Origin: an uncultured Oscillospiraceae bacterium
Lineage (GTDB): Bacteria; Bacillota; Clostridia; Oscillospirales; Acutalibacteraceae
Assembly: GCA_900540305.1 (NCBI GenBank)
Contig: UQFL01000003.1
Location: forward strand, 1-64,000
Direction of reading: 5' to 3'
DNA length: 64,000 nt
Under the pieces are notes generated by a model. That model did not search any database. It was not told the DNA's origin and saw only the letters and a program-made list of their open reading frames with translations. Positions within the stretch are counted from its first letter, which is position 1; every line of letters begins with the position of its first letter. Position numbers and translations under genes: made by a program. Shown one piece after another: positions 16,092-23,898 of this stretch.

Positions 16092-16862
16092 TTATAAAAC
16101 AATTTTATATTTTTCTTTTTGTGAATAAATCAGAAGAGTCTGATTCATCTGGCGTGATTTAATGCCGTAAAAGACATTGAAAACAAGGCTTGTTATGCCC
16201 GTAAACAAAACTATGATAAGCGCAAGTATAATAAATTCCCTTGAAAACGGGTTATAAAGTTCAGCGCCTATTCGTGTGTAAATAAATATTCTTGGGAAAA
16301 ATCCGAGAACACTCAGACACACATAGTAAACAAAATCATAACGCATTGAGCCGTAAAGCTTTGACACCATTCCAAGCGGAATTGTGGGCACAAATCTTGA
16401 TATGGCTAGAATGTACGGATTTCCCGAGCCTTTAAACTGCACCCAGTTTTTCAAAAATTTGGCACGCTTGATATTTAAAATCATCATTGCCCAGCCGCCG
16501 CCCATAAAGCGTCCCTCAGTATATTTTATAACAAAATACATTATAGAGCAAGCCACATTTATAACAAGCGCCGTTTGAAGTGAAAAAACCATACCCGCAA
16601 TAACGCACAATACGCTTGTGGGGAGCGGAAGCTGGCATTTTGCAAACCACAGAGCAAAAACGCATATCAAAATTTCTATATGCGTATCAAGCCCCGCCAC
16701 CGCTTTTTCAACATTTGAAAGCCAGTTTATTATAGCGTCAAACCTAACTTCAAGGCTTGCCTGATTATAAAGGCATATGCTTAAAAATATTACGCAGGTA
16801 AGCGTTACAAGCACAATGACTGTTGATATTAAATTTGTTTGATGCCGTTTGCTTTTTCGCAA
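16092..16862 (-). CDS. VTT-domain (TVP38/TMEM64, DedA-like) membrane protein
   Basis: About 256 residues with five or six membrane segments. The VTT core is recognisable from LCVIAGMVFSLQTALVINV through RFMGGGWAMM to ISRFVPTIPLGMVSKLYGSM, with the FxP-x(3)G-type re-entrant loop. Relatives are phospholipid scramblases or flippases of the DedA superfamily. The start is uncertain. TTG 16862 has GGGGGTG 5 nt upstream and lies 17 nt after the pheA stop, while the open frame extends to 16940 without an RBS. It is apparently co-transcribed with pheA, and its job in this operon is not evident. Confidence 0.8.
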   Translation of the reverse strand: MRKSKRHQTNLISTVIVLVTLTCVIFLSICLYNQASLEVRFDAIINWLSNVEKAVAGLDTHIEILICVFALWFAKCQLPLPTSVLCVIAGMVFSLQTALVINVACSIMYFVIKYTEGRFMGGGWAMMILNIKRAKFLKNWVQFKGSGNPYILAISRFVPTIPLGMVSKLYGSMRYDFVYYVCLSVLGFFPRIFIYTRIGAELYNPFSREFIILALIIVLFTGITSLVFNVFYGIKSRQMNQTLLIYSQKEKYKIVL

Positions 16863-16879
16863 GGGAGCACCCCCTGAAA

Positions 16880-18010
16880 TTAATACTCGTGATAGTTTCC
16901 GAGGAAGTTGAAATCGGGCAGTTCGGAAGAAAGAGCGCACATAAGGTCAAGCGTTTTTTCATCTCTTATATTGCCCAAAAGGTCTGTGTAAAAATAATAG
17001 CTGAAATCGCCGTTTTCCATAGGTCTTGACTCAAGCTTTGTAAGGTTGAGCCCCGCCATTGAAAATCTGCCGAGCACTCTGTAAAGCGAGCCCGTTGTAT
17101 GGGGAAGTGAGAAAATGAGCGAAATTTTATCAGCGTTTTTCTCTATAATCAGCTTTTTAGAAATTACAATAAATCTTGTTCTGTTATTACTGATATTCTG
17201 AATATTTGCTTTTATTATCTTTAAGCCGTATTTTTTTGCGGCGTCCGCAGAACAGATTACGCCCACATCTTTTCTGTCGCTGTCCGCAACAAACTTTGCC
17301 GCCGCTGCGGTATTTGTATAGTTTACGCCTGTGAAATCGAAATTTTTCAGAAATTCGGAGCACTGTGAAAGCGCCTGAGGATGGCTGTAAACATCATTTA
17401 TATCTTCATAATTAGTATTATCTTTTGCGCAAAGGCAATGATTTACCTCAAGCGAATATGAGCCGACAACATAAAATCTGTATTTTATAATAAGGTCGTA
17501 CGCCTCGTGAACAGAGCCAGCCGTTGAATTTTCAACGGGAATAACGCCGAACGGCGCCTCGCCCTTATTTACCGCCTCAAAAACATCCTCAAACATTTTA
17601 TAATGCTTTATCTCTGCGTCACTAAACAGAGAAAGCGCTGTTTTATCAGCATAGCTTCCCTCTATTCCTGCGCAGGCAACAGTTGTTTTTTCTTTGAACA
17701 CACTGCCGTCGGCAACTGATTTTTCAACAAGCTCACGAAGTTCTTTTCCGCCGCCGATTATCTTGTGCTGAAGCGCTCTTGAAGCATCCATTGTAGCGGC
17801 AAATACTGTTGCGATAGTGTCACCCTGCTCGCCGCATTTTTCCTGAACATCCTGAAGTATTTCCTTTTCCCTCTGCTCATTTAAAACGGGGATACCGTTT
17901 TTCACCTTATATTCTGCAACCTGCCTTGAAAGGTCCATTCTTTTGAGGAGCAGGGGTATAAGGCTGTCGTCTATCTCGTCTATCTCTTTTCTTAAATCAA
18001 GTAAATCCAT
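16880..18010 (-). CDS. pheA: Bifunctional chorismate mutase / prephenate dehydratase
   Basis: Converts chorismate to prephenate and on to phenylpyruvate, committing flux to phenylalanine. 376 residues in three parts. The AroQ-type mutase (about 1-90) has LRKEIDEIDDSLIPLLLKRM and ILQDVQEK. The dehydratase (about 108-285) has GIEGSYADKTAL, PVENSTAGSVHEAYDLI and the catalytic-site TRF in NNRTRFIVI. The C-terminal ACT domain (about 300-376) has TTGSLYRVLGRFSMAGLNLTK and the ESRP phenylalanine-binding motif, so feedback inhibition by phenylalanine is expected. It follows aroC by 17 bp. Confidence 0.96.
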   Translation of the reverse strand: MDLLDLRKEIDEIDDSLIPLLLKRMDLSRQVAEYKVKNGIPVLNEQREKEILQDVQEKCGEQGDTIATVFAATMDASRALQHKIIGGGKELRELVEKSVADGSVFKEKTTVACAGIEGSYADKTALSLFSDAEIKHYKMFEDVFEAVNKGEAPFGVIPVENSTAGSVHEAYDLIIKYRFYVVGSYSLEVNHCLCAKDNTNYEDINDVYSHPQALSQCSEFLKNFDFTGVNYTNTAAAAKFVADSDRKDVGVICSADAAKKYGLKIIKANIQNISNNRTRFIVISKKLIIEKNADKISLIFSLPHTTGSLYRVLGRFSMAGLNLTKLESRPMENGDFSYYFYTDLLGNIRDEKTLDLMCALSSELPDFNFLGNYHEY

Positions 18011-18027
18011 TTATACATATATCCTTT

Positions 18028-19101
18028 TTACATCATCAAATCAAGCAGTGCAAGCGCTGTGACCGCTTCAACAACAGGTACTGCACGGGGCACAATGCAA
18101 GGGTCGTGTCTGCCCTGCACAACAAGGGTTTCATTTTCCATAGTTTCAAGATTTACACTGCTTTGCGCCGTGCCGATTGAAGCCGTGGGCTTTACGGCAA
18201 CGGAGAAAACTATCGGTGCGCCCGAGGTCATACCGCCGAGCACTCCGCCGTTATTATTTGATTTCAGGGCAACTTTTCCATCCTTAATCTCATAAGCGTC
18301 ATTAGCCTGACTGCCGAGCATATCGGCAAAGCCGAATCCTGCGCCGAACTGAACGCCCTTAACTGCGGGAATTGCGAAAAGCGCATATGAAAGTTTGCCC
18401 TCAACCGTTGAGAAGATATTTGAGCCTACTCCAACGGGCAAGCCGACTGCCGCACACTCGATAATTCCGCCGACAGAATCTGCTTTAAGGCGGGCATTTT
18501 CAATAACTGCACGCATTTCTATTTCCTTTTCCGTGCTGATAGTTGAAAAATAATCTGCGGACAGTTCCTCAAGCTGTTCGGCAGAAATATTATTTTTATC
18601 AAACGGAGTGTCGCACACCTCGCCGATTTTAAGAATGTGAGCGCCGATTGTAACACCCTTTTTCTTTAAAATCTGCTTTGCTACTGCGCCTGCGAAAACT
18701 ATGGGCGCTGTAAGTCTGCCGCTGAAATGGCCGCCGCCCCTTATATCGTTGTTTCCGCCGTATTTTACATATGCCGGGTAATCACTGTGGCCCGGTCTAG
18801 GCACAAGCGCAACATTTTCATAGTCTGCGCTTTTAGTATTTGTATTTTGAATAATCATTGCAAGGGGTGCGCCCGTTGTTACTCCTTTGAGAACGCCGCT
18901 TAAAATATGCGGCTCGTCAGCCTCCTTGCGTGAAGTTGTGCTTCTGTCCCTGCCGGGGGCACGCCTTTTCATATCCTTTGAAATCTCATCCATATCAAGC
19001 TCAATGCCTGCAGGCAAGCCGTCTATAACACAGCCTATTGCCTCGCCGTGGCTTTCGCCGAAAACGGATATTTTTATTTTATCACCCATTACAGAGGACA
19101 T
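18028..19101 (-). CDS. aroC: Chorismate synthase
   Basis: FMNH2-dependent last step of the shikimate pathway (EPSP to chorismate). 357 residues from ATG 19101, 8 nt after GGAGG; the frame to 19134 is not used. All three family signatures are present: GESHGEAIGCVIDGLPAG near the start, RPGHSDYPAYVKYG with RGGGHFSGRLTAPIVFAGA, and GRHDPCIVPRAVPVVEAV at the end. The bifunctional flavin reductase domain of fungi is absent, as expected. It overlaps aroA by 20 bp, which indicates translational coupling. Confidence 0.97.
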   Translation of the reverse strand: MSSVMGDKIKISVFGESHGEAIGCVIDGLPAGIELDMDEISKDMKRRAPGRDRSTTSRKEADEPHILSGVLKGVTTGAPLAMIIQNTNTKSADYENVALVPRPGHSDYPAYVKYGGNNDIRGGGHFSGRLTAPIVFAGAVAKQILKKKGVTIGAHILKIGEVCDTPFDKNNISAEQLEELSADYFSTISTEKEIEMRAVIENARLKADSVGGIIECAAVGLPVGVGSNIFSTVEGKLSYALFAIPAVKGVQFGAGFGFADMLGSQANDAYEIKDGKVALKSNNNGGVLGGMTSGAPIVFSVAVKPTASIGTAQSSVNLETMENETLVVQGRHDPCIVPRAVPVVEAVTALALLDLMM

Positions 19102-20293
19102 TTGCTTTACCTCCAAGTCTGTTGTAATCTTCAAAAAACGCAGGGTATGATTTATTTATACTCTCAGCGTCCGTAATAACCGTTTTACCGTTTGCGAAAA
19201 GCGCCGCAACGGAAAACGCCATAACTATTCTGTGGTCATTATATCCGAGAAGCTCTGCGCCCCTTAATTCATCGGGCGGAGTGATAATCATTCCGTCCTG
19301 CATAACGGTAACGCCTGCTCCCATTTTTTCAAGATTTGAAGCTACAGCCTCAATCCTATCACATTCCTTATAGTGGAGCCTTTCTGCCCCTTTGATAACC
19401 GTTTTGCCCTTTACAAACGCCGCAGTAACTGCGATTGCAGGCACCATATCGGGAATATCCGTGCAGTCTATCTCTATTCCGCAGAGGTCGCCTTTTCTGC
19501 ATCTTACGCTGTTATCCGCAACGGTTATCTCAGCACCGAAACGGCGCATAACATCAACAACGGCTTTATCGCCCTGTGTGGAATTCATATCAAGCCCTGT
19601 TATCGTGACATCGCCGCCGACAGCCGCCGCACTCATAAAAAATGCCGCCTGACTCCAGTCGCCCTCAACGGTGTAATCAAGAGTTTTAAATTTCTGATTA
19701 CCTTTAATAAAATAGCCGTTTTCCGTCTCTTTTATATCTACGCCGTAATCGGCAAGGACTTTAACCGTCATATCAACATAAGGCTTTGATTCAAGCTTTG
19801 TAAGAAGGCGGATTTCGGAATCGCCGTCAAGTATCGGGAGAGAAAGAAGAAGCCCCGTGATATACTGCGAGCTTACATCGCCCCTGATTTCATAAACGCC
19901 GCTTTCAAGCTTTCCGCTTATTTTGAGCGGAAGTCCGCCGCCGCTTTCGCAGGAAACACCGTGCTTTGGCAAAAGTTCTAAATATTCGCCGAGCGGTCTT
20001 TCGGGAAGTCTGCCCGAACCCACAAAGGTTACGCTTTTTCCGAGCGCCGCCGCAAGGGGAATTGCAAAGCGCAGAGTTGAGCCGCTTTCAATGCAGTCAA
20101 GCATTTCCTCGCCGTTCCTAAGAGCATTAAGCACACTGAGCGTTGCTTTCATATCCTTAGAATCTATAATCGGATTAACAGTTCCGCCGCCTGCAAGAAA
20201 CGAGCAGATAAGCGCCCTGTGCGCCGCCGATTTGCTCGGGGGCACGGCAACACTGCCGCACAGTTTTGAGTTTTCTAAAACCGCTGTTTTCAT
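19082..20293 (-). CDS. aroA: 3-phosphoshikimate 1-carboxyvinyltransferase (EPSP synthase)
   Basis: Joins shikimate-3-phosphate and PEP. 403 residues, a little short for the family (about 430). Recognisable blocks are PPSKSAAHRALI (18-29), the substrate-site GDVSSQYITGLLLSLP, EGDWSQAAFFMSAA, the catalytic Asp/Glu region HYKECDRIEA, and NDHRIVMAFSVAA near the C-terminus. The PEP-pocket loop, LGNAGTAMR in class I enzymes, is ESGSTLRF here, so the glyphosate-binding Gly/Ala environment is not conserved. Sensitivity to that inhibitor cannot be assigned. It follows aroB by 22 bp and has AAAGGA before ATG 20293. Confidence 0.95.
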   Translation of the reverse strand: MKTAVLENSKLCGSVAVPPSKSAAHRALICSFLAGGGTVNPIIDSKDMKATLSVLNALRNGEEMLDCIESGSTLRFAIPLAAALGKSVTFVGSGRLPERPLGEYLELLPKHGVSCESGGGLPLKISGKLESGVYEIRGDVSSQYITGLLLSLPILDGDSEIRLLTKLESKPYVDMTVKVLADYGVDIKETENGYFIKGNQKFKTLDYTVEGDWSQAAFFMSAAAVGGDVTITGLDMNSTQGDKAVVDVMRRFGAEITVADNSVRCRKGDLCGIEIDCTDIPDMVPAIAVTAAFVKGKTVIKGAERLHYKECDRIEAVASNLEKMGAGVTVMQDGMIITPPDELRGAELLGYNDHRIVMAFSVAALFANGKTVITDAESINKSYPAFFEDYNRLGGKANVLCNG

Positions 20294-20315
20294 AAATTAT
20301 CCTTTGCCGCAAAAG

Positions 20316-21371
20316 TTATTTCAAGCACCCGAACATTTCGGAAATTTCCGAAAACTGAGTGGGTCTTATAAAGCTTTCCCCTATTTCGGAAAGCATAATG
20401 AGTTTTACGCCCTTGCCCGTTCTTTTTTTATCGAACGCCATCTGGGCAACTATATCGTCAACATTATTTTCATCGTCTGTTTTAAGACCGTATTTTTTCA
20501 ACACAGCGGCAATTCTGTCTGCCGTGCCTGCCTTTGTTATGCCGAGATTTTCGCCGACTGCGCTTATCATAACCATACCTATGCCGACAGCTTCGCCGTG
20601 CGATACTCCGCTGAAATTATGAAGCTTTTCTATTGCGTGACCTGCCGTATGACCGAAATTGAGAAGCGCTCTTTCGCCTGCTTCTTTTTCGTCACGCTCA
20701 ACAACGCCTCTTTTTATATCAACACATTCAAAGATAATATCTTCAATGCAATCTGAAGCGTTTTCTTTTTCTATTTTGTCAAAAAGAGGGGCAGATTTTA
20801 TACAGCCATATTTTATAACCTCGCCCATTCCGTCGCTGAAATAGTGGGGCGGTAATGTATTCAAAACATCTGCGTCAATCAGCACGAGTGACGGCTGATG
20901 AAACGCTCCGCAGAGGTTTTTGCCCTGCGGCAAATCAACTGCAGTTTTTCCGCCTACGGAAGAATCCACCTGAGACAAAAGGGTTGTGGGAATTTGAATA
21001 TATTTAATACCACGAAGATAAACAGCAGCCGCAAAGCCTGCCATATCTCCGCACACACCGCCGCCGAGAGCGACAACGGCGTCATTTCTTGTAAGTTCGC
21101 TCTGAGCGAGAAATTCAACAATTTCAACAAGTGTTTTTGTGTTTTTTGAGCCTTCGCCTGCTTCAAAAACATATGAAACCGTTTCAAAACCTGATTTTTT
21201 AAGACTGTTTTCAACCGTTTCAAGATACAGAGGGGCAACATTACTGTCGCTTATCACGGCAATTTTTTCAGCCGAAACGGCATTTGCAACAAATTCGCCT
21301 GCTCGTGAAACAAGACCTCTTTCAATAAGAATTTCGTATCCTGCGCCTGCGTTAACATATAATTTTTTCAT
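20316..21371 (-). CDS. aroB: 3-dehydroquinate synthase
   Basis: NAD+- and metal-dependent cyclisation of DAHP to 3-dehydroquinate, the second shikimate step. 351 residues. Motifs are VALGGGVCGDMAGFAAAVYLRG (cofactor site, about 92-113), IPTTLLSQVDSSVGGKTAVD, and the metal ligands in DGMGEVIKYG, LNFGHTAGHAIE and SHGEAVGIGM. Its ATG overlaps the tyrA stop (TGATG), a one-base overlap that implies coupled translation. Confidence 0.97.
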   Translation of the reverse strand: MKKLYVNAGAGYEILIERGLVSRAGEFVANAVSAEKIAVISDSNVAPLYLETVENSLKKSGFETVSYVFEAGEGSKNTKTLVEIVEFLAQSELTRNDAVVALGGGVCGDMAGFAAAVYLRGIKYIQIPTTLLSQVDSSVGGKTAVDLPQGKNLCGAFHQPSLVLIDADVLNTLPPHYFSDGMGEVIKYGCIKSAPLFDKIEKENASDCIEDIIFECVDIKRGVVERDEKEAGERALLNFGHTAGHAIEKLHNFSGVSHGEAVGIGMVMISAVGENLGITKAGTADRIAAVLKKYGLKTDDENNVDDIVAQMAFDKKRTGKGVKLIMLSEIGESFIRPTQFSEISEMFGCLK

Positions 21372-22195
21372 CAGCCGATTTCCTCTTTAATCTTATTTGC
21401 CTGTGCCATAAGGTCTTCAAGCGTCTGCGTGTCTTCTTTATCTATCGCCTTTTTAAACTTTTCAAGGTTTTGAACAAGGTCGTCAATCTCTCTGATGAGC
21501 GGCTCCTTGTTTGCAATGAAAAGCTCGCTCCACATTTCGCCGTTAATTCTCGCAACTCTTGAAACATCTCTGTATGAACCTGCGGAAAATCCCGTGTGCA
21601 TAGGCGCAAGAGGGCTTAAAACATATGAACAAGCCAAAACATGCGCAATCTGCGATGTAAAGGCTATCATTTCATCGTGGTGCTCAGGAGTTGTTACAAC
21701 CGTGCGGGCAAAACCCATTTCCTTTGCAAGTTCAATCAAAGTATCCGTTTTCGCCTTGGGAGCGTTTGTGGGGGTACAGATGAACGAAGCGTTGTCAAAA
21801 AGAGTGGGCAGACTGTTGTCATAACCCGAAACTTCTCGCCCTGCCATTGGGTGTGAGCCGATAAAAGTAAATTTAAAATCTTCTTTTTCAAGCTGACGGC
21901 AGATTTTAGTTTTGATACCGCAGCTGTCAGTAACGATTGAGCCGTCCTTAAATTCGTCCCTGTGTTCAAGAACAAAAGGTACAATCGCCTCTGTATAAAA
22001 GTTTACTATTGTTATATCTGCTTTGGGAATAAGCTCTGAAAGCTCGCCCGTTTCATCTATCGCTCCGTCAGACAGCGCTTTTTCGCACACAGATTTTGTT
22101 CTGTTCCAGCCCATTACATAGTGGTTTGTGTTCTTTTTAAGGGTTTTGGCGATACTTGCGCCTATAAGACCTAAGCCTGCAACTAAAATTTTCAT
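21371..22195 (-). CDS. tyrA: Prephenate dehydrogenase
   Basis: Oxidative decarboxylation of prephenate to 4-hydroxyphenylpyruvate for tyrosine. 274 residues. Rossmann motif GLGLIGASIAKTLKK (7-21), the catalytic His in FIGSHPMAGREVSGYDN (about 113-129), and the helical dimerisation domain with TPEHHDEMIAFTSQIAHVLA. There is no C-terminal ACT domain, so feedback must be weak or act elsewhere. First gene of the aromatic operon. Start ATG 22195 has only a weak GAAAG ribosome binding site. Confidence 0.95.
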   Translation of the reverse strand: MKILVAGLGLIGASIAKTLKKNTNHYVMGWNRTKSVCEKALSDGAIDETGELSELIPKADITIVNFYTEAIVPFVLEHRDEFKDGSIVTDSCGIKTKICRQLEKEDFKFTFIGSHPMAGREVSGYDNSLPTLFDNASFICTPTNAPKAKTDTLIELAKEMGFARTVVTTPEHHDEMIAFTSQIAHVLACSYVLSPLAPMHTGFSAGSYRDVSRVARINGEMWSELFIANKEPLIREIDDLVQNLEKFKKAIDKEDTQTLEDLMAQANKIKEEIG

Positions 22196-22234
22196 TTGTT
22201 TAGCACTTTCATAAATACAAATTTAATCTATTAT

Positions 22235-22263
22235 ATAATAATATATAAATATTGATAAATCAA
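22235..22263 (-). promoter_or_regulatory. Promoter of tyrA-aroB-aroA-aroC-pheA operon
   Basis: On the minus strand TTGATT (22258-22263), 17-bp spacer, TATTAT (22235-22240). The leader is only about 35 nt, leaving no room for a T-box or attenuator, so amino-acid control by leader RNA is unlikely. Confidence 0.6.
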
Positions 22264-22277
22264 GAACAGCGGCAAAA

Positions 22278-22314
22278 AAAGCGCACGGTTTTGGCATTGC
22301 CCACCGTGCGCTTT
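22278..22314 (-). terminator. Intrinsic terminator of the GH28 gene
   Basis: Perfect 12-bp stem (22278-22289 with 22303-22314). On the minus strand it is followed by seven T. It lies 16 bp beyond the GH28 stop and insulates the aromatic operon. Confidence 0.9.
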
Positions 22315-22330
22315 CATATTTTATCAACTT

Positions 22331-23707
22331 TTATTTAACAAGCCTTACATTTTCAAGCTTCAAATCGTCAACATCTGATGAAACTGCCTTGCCCTCAAAT
22401 CTTACAAGTTCAAGATTTTCAACATCCTTTGCGTCAATAGCGTGCTTGTAATCATCGCAGAGATTGCCCCATGATGTTTTAGTTTTCATGATCGTAACAT
22501 CCTTGGCGTTTCTGATAAAGAAAGCGGAGTTACTGTATTTTTCAACGCCCCAGTCAAGGCAGGGTCTCAAATCATAAAGACCGCAGGGCCATTTGCTTGT
22601 TTTTGTGAGCTCTACACGGCAGTTTTCAAATGTAACATCCTCAATAACATTTTCAGCGTTGCCGTGGATAAGAACACCGTTTTCACCCTTTGCCGTAACA
22701 TTATAAAAGCGAATATTCTTAATCTTACCGCTCTTTGTATTTTCATCACGGTTAAAGGTTGTAATCGTAATCGGCTCAGCCGTTCCCCACCAGTCGGGGC
22801 AGAAACGGCGTGTTTCGATGATAATATTTGAATAGGAAACATTTTCTACATTTCCGCCGTCACGAATCTGAATTGAAAGGCCTCTGTTAGACCTGCTGAT
22901 TGTGCAGTTAGATACTATAACATTTCTGAAATCGCCCACGCCCTCTGTGCCTATTTTGATTGCGGCAGAGGTTGAAACAAGAGTACAGCCGTCAATGATA
23001 ACATTTTCGGTAGGGCCGTATTCGCTGTTGCCCTTTGATGTTTTAAGGCATATGCAGTCATCGGCGCATGTTACATGGCAACCGAGAATACGCACATTAG
23101 AACAGTGGTCGGGGTCAATACCGTCGCTGTTTGCAACATCGAGGTCGTTGAGGATTCTTATTTTGTCGATAAGCACATCGTCACAGCCTGCGGGATGAAG
23201 CGTCCAGAAAGGTGCGTCAACAACAGTAAAATCTCTAAAGCTGATATGATTGCTTTTTTCTATGTAAATAACTGTCGGACGGGGATAAAAATCACCCGTT
23301 ACATAGTACTGGTCTTTTCTCTGAACAAAAGCGTGGCCGTTTGCGTCAATAGTACCCTCGCCGCTGATTGTGCAGTGGTCAGCCTCAAAGCCGTAGATAA
23401 ACACAAAGCTGGGTTTGCCCGTTACAGGGTTGCCGATGAGCGCAGTTTTAGGGTCATTGATAAGCTTATTTGGGCGGATATAGCCGTCAATATTTGAAGT
23501 TGCCTTAATTGTTGCGCCCTTTTGAATATGAAGGTCAACATTTTTCTTAAGTCTGATAGAATCGCTGTAAAAAACATAGCCGCTCTGGAGAACAACCTGT
23601 CCTCCTCCGTTTTTTGCGCAGTCATCTATCGCGTGCTGAATTGCAAAAGCGTCATTAGTTACGCCGTCGCCTGTTGCGCCATATTGCAAAACATTATATT
23701 CTTTCAT
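22331..23707 (-). CDS. GH28 family glycoside hydrolase (polygalacturonase-like)
   Basis: 458 residues from ATG 23707 (AAGGAG 7 nt upstream). Right-handed beta-helix enzyme: N-terminal GATGDGVTNDAFAIQHAID and GGGQVVLQSG, then NSDGIDPDHC, CADDCICLKT, IGTEGVGDFRNV and IQIRDGGN, the positions of the GH28 NTD, DD, GHG and RIK motifs. The Asp residues are conserved, but the GHG histidine motif is replaced by GTEGVGD and RIK by QIRDG, as in bacterial GH28 subgroups acting on substituted pectins (rhamnogalacturonan, xylogalacturonan or exo-acting). No signal peptide, so it acts on imported oligosaccharides inside the cell. Monocistronic. Confidence 0.85.
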   Translation of the reverse strand: MKEYNVLQYGATGDGVTNDAFAIQHAIDDCAKNGGGQVVLQSGYVFYSDSIRLKKNVDLHIQKGATIKATSNIDGYIRPNKLINDPKTALIGNPVTGKPSFVFIYGFEADHCTISGEGTIDANGHAFVQRKDQYYVTGDFYPRPTVIYIEKSNHISFRDFTVVDAPFWTLHPAGCDDVLIDKIRILNDLDVANSDGIDPDHCSNVRILGCHVTCADDCICLKTSKGNSEYGPTENVIIDGCTLVSTSAAIKIGTEGVGDFRNVIVSNCTISRSNRGLSIQIRDGGNVENVSYSNIIIETRRFCPDWWGTAEPITITTFNRDENTKSGKIKNIRFYNVTAKGENGVLIHGNAENVIEDVTFENCRVELTKTSKWPCGLYDLRPCLDWGVEKYSNSAFFIRNAKDVTIMKTKTSWGNLCDDYKHAIDAKDVENLELVRFEGKAVSSDVDDLKLENVRLVK

Positions 23708-23748
23708 AATCTGTCTCCTTAGTAATTTAAGCCGTTTTGAATAAAACA

Positions 23749-23777
23749 ATAATAACACACCACAATTAATTTGACAA
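23749..23777 (-). promoter_or_regulatory. Promoter of the GH28 gene, sharing its -35 with a divergent promoter
   Basis: On the minus strand TTGTCA (23772-23777), 17-bp spacer, TATTAT (23749-23754). The -35 hexamer is the other strand of the TTGACA used by the divergent promoter, shifted by one base. Confidence 0.75.
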
Positions 23778-23799
23778 GCAAAATAGGATATGCTATTAT
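23771..23799 (+). promoter_or_regulatory. Promoter of the FAD-dependent dehydrogenase gene
   Basis: Consensus TTGACA (23771-23776), 17-bp spacer ending in TGC (extended -10), TATTAT (23794-23799). Transcript start near 23806, giving a leader of about 90 nt. Confidence 0.8.
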
Positions 23800-23814
23800 A
23801 AAGACGAAATAAAA

Positions 23815-23853
23815 GCTGCCAGTATTCCTCAGTCCAATGGAAACACCGGCGGC
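23815..23853 (+). other. Leader hairpin upstream of the FAD-dependent dehydrogenase
   Basis: GCTGCC (23815-23820) pairs with GGCGGC (23848-23853), with further TTCC/GGAA pairing inside, followed by TTATTTTAT. It begins about 10 nt into the transcript. It matches no riboswitch class I know. It may be a weak attenuator or a stability element. Confidence 0.4.
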
Positions 23854-23898
23854 TTATTTTATGCTTAATTACGCTTTAATTACAGGAGTATTCTAATT

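Noticed and set aside
19082..20293. Glyphosate-resistant class II EPSP synthase
   Set aside because: The pocket loop differs from class I, but class II signatures are not clear either, so resistance cannot be claimed.
22196..22330. T-box or tryptophan-type attenuator upstream of the aromatic operon
   Set aside because: Only about 35 nt separate the promoter from tyrA, and the single hairpin there is the GH28 terminator on the same strand.
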